Assembly: GCA_030522415.1 (NCBI GenBank)
Contig: CM060125.1
Span: 4,460,401-4,524,400 of the forward strand
Source: Channallabes apus
Taxonomy: Eukaryota; Chordata; Actinopteri; Siluriformes; Clariidae
Length of the DNA: 64,000 nt
Direction of reading: 5' to 3'
Shown here: in pieces, positions 60,040 to 64,000 of the stretch
Layout of the letters: every line of letters starts with the position of its first letter
Position numbering within the stretch: the first letter of the stretch is position 1
Notes under the pieces: generated by a model
Told to the model about the DNA's origin: nothing
The model's database searches: none
The model's input: only the letters and a program-made list of their open reading frames with translations
Translations under genes and position numbers: made by a program

Positions 60040-60564
60040 TTAATAAAGAACATGAGAAAGATTGGATTTTGGAACAATCATGTGGTCCAGATTAACCCTA
60101 TTCCAGATCGATGGGCATGCACTCATCATGCAAGGTGCTCACTCTATACAGTAAGCTTCTGCTGGCAGCTTAATGAAACTTGATGACCAGGTTATCCCAT
60201 TGATGGATTTTAGTCTTCCTTGATGACATGGGAATATTCCAAGATGACATTTCCAAGTTTACATTCTTTGAGTTTAAATTGTGAAAGAATTTGGTCTTTG
60301 CATCAAGAGGAATCATTTCCACACAAGAACTGGCCAGTACAGGGTTGGAGGCCTTTGGGATGTGTGGGAGAATACAGTACTTTACAGAGTGGTTTGACTC
60401 TCCCATCAAGATATTGATAAAAGATTAAGACGACTCTGGACAGAAGTAAATGTTGTGATGTTATAAGCTTGTAGAAATAATACCATGGTAAATGTATGCC
60501 ATAATCAAAGCTGAATGCTGTCCAACAAAATATTAGAGCATGCTACTTTTTTGGCCAGGCAATG
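60040..60564 (+). mobile_element. Decayed Tc1-like fragment with right terminus ('cactgcctggcc' lineage)
   Basis: The end reads ttttggccaggcaatgta, the right terminus of this lineage. Upstream are degraded transposase phrases (gatgacatgggaatattcca, then ttgatataatcaaagct-like sequence at about 60.5 kb). It lies about 90 bp before exon G. Confidence 0.65.
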
Positions 60565-60654
60565 TATAATGTGTTTTTTAATACACATCTAATATGGGTG
60601 CCCCGTATTCGTAGTAATTTTTTGTCTTCTTCTTCTCTTCTCCAAACCATAAAG

Positions 60655-60838
60655 GTCAAAGTTCATGACCTGGAACAGAAATGCCAAACTCAGAGTGACA
60701 AGTGCAACGTTCTGTCCAAAGAGTTGGAGAAACTTCACTTAGGTTTGCACACTGATCCTGAATGCTGGCCAGAAACGACCCTGTCACCAAGAGCAATCTG
60801 TAACCTCCTCAATGAGCTGCAGTGTCGCACTGGGAAAG
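60655..60838 (+). CDS. rimbp2: RIMBP exon G: end of the coiled coil and linker (61 codons plus one base)
   Basis: The acceptor is ccataaag behind a T/C-rich tract; donor gtgggc follows gggaaag. The exon begins VKVHDLEQKCQTQSDKCNVL and continues SKELEKLHLG, matching RIMBP2 VRELEEKCRTQSEQFNLL and SRDLEKFRQ. After the coil it reads LHTDPECWPETTLSPRAI then CNLLNELQCRTGK, not recognisable from the mammalian protein apart from the final GKG-like junction. It ends in phase 1, the only exon here not a multiple of three. The next exon is not in the window. Confidence 0.74.
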
Positions 60839-61762
60839 GTGGGCAGAGAGATTTACTGAGTTTGTACTTTAACAATGTTTGTACTTTAAAGCACTTTAGT
60901 TAAATCTTCATGCAATTTTATCAAATTGTTCAAATTTATCAAAGTGTTAGAACAAAAAAACATTACCATGTGGTTAAAGTAAGAGTAATATGATGGTTTA
61001 TCATGATCACACTTCAACACTCTTAGTGTGAAAATATTGATTCATACAGGTTATTAGAAACAAAAGGAGACCCTTATTTACTGAATAACTTACAGTACAT
61101 GCATATACATATACATGTCAAATATTATCCTCACTCTGGCTTTAGAATTTTGTTAAATAACTTTTTAAATAACTTATATAGGAAGGATACTTTAACCTGT
61201 TTAATTCGTTTAGTCTTCAGATTTGCAATAAGCATTTCAGTGCTGTTGATTGTTGAACTTTTTTCCTGATAATGTTTCCAGTTCTGCCTCTTGAGAATCC
61301 CAGAAAACAGTTAGATTTTAAAGCTGATGGTTTACTTTCTCTTAGTCGGCGATATAGGATGTTTGCATTCCGTATTCTGCCGTTTACTCAGGCTCGTAGT
61401 GACAAATTCGTGTCTCATCACCAGTAATGATTCTCTCACCTTCCTTGAAGTATCTAACAGTTGGCATTGGGTACAACCTCTGACCACCCCCACCCCCCCC
61501 AAAAAAAAGGAATCACTGAATGCTCCTTTTCTGTCGAAAAGTATGACAATTAAATATCTATCTATCTATCTATATTAATTAATGTATTTAATTGTCATAC
61601 TTACAAGCCATCCTCTGGAGTAGAACCTGGAGCATGGGCTGTGATCATTAATCATAAACTTGAAAAAAGTTAAAATTTGCCAGCACAGCAATGAAAACAT
61701 AATAACCTCTATATGTAAACTCTTTGTATATATAAAATTACATATACTGTATACAGTATACA
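60839..61762 (+). other. Start of the intron after exon G
   Basis: AT-rich unique sequence with a short (ATCT)n at 61555-61573; no exon or repeat family recognised. Tc1 copies follow to the window end. Confidence 0.55.
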
Positions 61763-63285
61763 CAGTGGTGTGAAAAAGTGTTTACTCCCTTACTGATTTC
61801 TTACTTTTTTTGTATGTGTTTGTCACACTTTAATGTTTCAGATCAAAGATAACTCAAGTAAACAAATCATGCAGTTTTATATAACCTTTATTATTATTAA
61901 AGGAAAACAAAATCCAAAACTACATAGCCCTGTGTGAAAAAGTGTTTGCCCTCCCTTGTTAAAACATTAACTTTGGTTTAACTCACCTGGGTTAAATTTC
62001 TCTAGCCACACCCAGGCCTGATTACTGCCACACCTGTTTGCAATCAAGAAAAAACTTAAATAGGACCTGTCTGACAGTGAAGTATACAAAAGACCCTCAA
62101 AAGCTAGATATCATGCAGATCCAAAGAAATAAAAAAAATAAATGAGAAAGAAAATAATTGAGATCTATCAGTCTGGAAAAGCCATTTTCTAAAGCCTTGG
62201 AACTGCAGCGACCCACCGTGAGAGCCATTATCTACAAATGGCAAAAACATGGAACCGTGGAGAACCTTACCAGGAGTGGCCGGCTGACCCAAATTACCCA
62301 GGGGCACAGCGACAACGCATCCAAGAGGTCACAAAAGACACCATAACAACACCCAAAGAACCGCAGGCCTCACTTGCCTCAGTCAAGGTGAGTGTTCATG
62401 ACTCCACCATAAGAAAGAGACTGGGCAGAAATGGTTTGCATGGCAGAGTTCCAAGACAAAAACCACTGCTAAGCACAAAGAACATAAAGGCTCGTCTCAG
62501 TTATGCCAGAAAACATCTTGATGATCCCCAAGACTTTTGGGAAAATCCTCTGTAGACTGACAAAAGTTAGGAAGGTTTTGGAAACTTTTTGAAAATTAAT
62601 ACTTTTAACAGTAATACTTTTTTTTTTGAAGGAGTGTGTCCAATTATGTGTGGTGTAAATGTAACACTGTATTTCAGAAAAAGAACATCATACCCACAGT
62701 AAAATATGGTGGTGATGGTCTGGGACTGTTTTGCTGCTTCAGGACCTGGAAGACTTGCTGTAATAAATGGAACCATGAATTCTGCTGTGTGCCAAAATAT
62801 CCTGAAGGAGAATGTCCGGCCATCTGTTTGTGATGAAGCAAACAGCAAACCCAAGCAAACTTGGGTTCTGCAGCAGGACAATGATCCAAAGCACACCAGC
62901 AAGTCCACATTTGAATGGCTGAAGAAAAACAAAATGAAGACTTTGGCGTGGCCTAGTCAACGTCCTGAATCCAATTGCCTTAAAAAGGTGGTTCATGCTC
63001 GAAAACCCTCCAATGTGGCTTAATTACAACAATTCTGAAAAGATGAGTGCGCCAAAATTCCTCCACAGCGCTGTAAGAGACTCATTGCAAGTTATCAAAA
63101 ATGCTTGATTTCAGTTGTTGCTGCTAAGGGTGGCTCTTTGTTTAATGGGCAAACACTTTTTCACACAGGGCTATGTAGTTTTGGATTTTGTTTTCTCTTA
63201 ATAATAAAAACTTTCATTTAAAAACTGCATAATGTGTTTACTTGTGTTGTCTTAGATTAAAATTGTTTTGATGATCTGAAACATT
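61763..63285 (+). mobile_element. Decayed second copy of the same Tc1 lineage, right end truncated
   Basis: The left terminus cagtggtgtgaaaaagtgtt matches the 30.6-kb element. The transposase is on the + strand and frameshifted: RPTVRAIIYKWQKHGTVE (62.2 kb), VHDSTIRKRLGRNGLHG (62.4 kb), QQDNDPKHTSKSTFEWLKKN (62.9 kb). The WTDE segment near 62.56 kb is replaced by unrelated T-rich sequence, and DLNPIE has degenerated. The right repeat stops after the tctgaaaca segment, so the outermost ~55 bp are missing. Confidence 0.82.
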
Positions 63286-63413
63286 TTATATATGAGAGGA
63301 GAAAGGTTTACTGTGTAAGATGAGAAGCGGGAAGTTGATTCCTCCTCTTACTTCACACACATACAGTACACACACACAAACTCTTATGTGTCGGGATTTA
63401 TTTTTACTTTTTT

Positions 63414-63613
63414 TTAAAGGTAAAATGCAGGTTAATTTGTTTTATTTTTACTTTATATTTTGTATTAATTATTTTTATTTATTTATTTTTGGGGGGTTTG
63501 GAACAAATAATATGAGTTTCCATTATGTCTTAAGGGAAATTTTGCTTTGATTTACGAGTGTTTTAGAATATGAGCCCACTTCCAGAATGAAATTATGCTC
63601 GTAATCCAGGTTT
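63414..63613 (+). repeat. Partial copy of the 11.8-12.6 kb element
   Basis: Shares aatttgttttatttttactt and tgagtttccattatgtct-like sequence with 12443-12604 in the same orientation, and ends at gctcgtaatccag. The left part is missing. Confidence 0.6.
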
Positions 63614-63637
63614 AAACTGTATATATGTATAAAAACG

Positions 63638-64000
63638 TATTTAGTCAGCCACAAAGATGAGATTAAAAACACGAGAGAGGCCTATAATTTTCACCTCAAC
63701 TATGAGAGACAAAATAAGAAAAAAAATCCAGAAAATCACATTGTAGGATTTTTAAAGAATTTATTTGCAAATTATGGTGGAAAATTAAGTATTTGGTCAA
63801 TAACAAAATTTCTTCTCAATCCTTTGTTATATACCCTTTGTTGACAAGGACAGAGGTCAAACGTTTTCTGTAAGTCCTCAAAGGTTTTCCACACACTGTT
63901 GCTGGTATTTTGGCCCATTCCTCCATGCAGATTTCCTATAGAGCAGTAAGGTTTTGGGGTTTTCGCTGGGCAACACGGTCTTTCAACTCCCTACAAAGAT
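63638..64000 (-). mobile_element. Left end of another Tc1-like element, continues past the window
   Basis: Starts with gtatttagtcagccacaaag and continues with a subterminal repeat (gattttctggattttttt on the opposite strand). Minus-strand transposase C-terminal sequence begins by about 63.84 kb (ggtattttggcccattcctc, then ctgggcaacacggtctttca). The outer terminus cagtggggcaaaa is not seen. Confidence 0.75.

Overview
The window reads as vertebrate nuclear DNA, almost certainly from a teleost fish. It has no dense bacterial-style coding. It has long introns, several fish-type Tc1-like transposon lineages, DIRS- and Gypsy-type retrotransposon remains, many tRNA-derived SINE copies, and long (AC)n, (AT)n and (CT)n microsatellites. 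The SINE and Tc1 families resemble those of otophysan fishes such as catfishes, but I cannot name the species.

Host gene: seven exons on the + strand (5232-5360, 27380-27463, 39906-39995, 44068-44190, 55403-55507, 57011-57061, 60655-60838) join in frame into about 255 residues of coiled coil. They match the N-terminal coiled-coil region of RIM-binding proteins, which link presynaptic active-zone RIM to voltage-gated Ca2+ channels. Residue patterns and very long introns favour rimbp2 over tspoap1. SH3 and FN3 exons would lie beyond 64 kb, and the true first exon is not identified. The exon at 55.4 kb has a GC instead of a GT donor and lies between a (TG)n and a (CA)n tract that could base-pair around it in RNA.

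Antisense gene inside intron 4 (46.1-47.0 kb): three well-spliced minus-strand exons encode the C-terminal half of a protein of the multicopy teleost 'SAMD3-like' uncharacterised family. Imperfect terminal inverted repeats at about 44.96 and 47.60 kb flank it, so it may travel as cargo of a DNA transposon.

Mobile-element layout: 3.3-4.1 kb decayed Tc1; 11.8-12.6 kb terminal-repeat element with a signal-peptide-like ORF; 13.2-15.0 kb decayed Gypsy pol (minus); 18.3-18.7 kb Tc1 remnant; 30.6-32.2 kb nearly intact Tc1 (one nonsense codon); 34.8-37.0 kb old Tc1 containing a younger Tc1 with an uninterrupted 339-codon transposase; 47.9-53.8 kb AT-rich terminal-repeat element with a DIRS retrotransposon (49.4-53.25 kb) inside it; 55.7-56.2, 60.0-60.6 and 61.8-63.3 kb Tc1 remnants; 63.6 kb to the end, another Tc1. 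About 25 copies of one SINE family are spread throughout, many with clear target-site duplications.

The rest is intronic sequence in which I see no gene. All family names come from recognising translated motifs by eye; no search was run.
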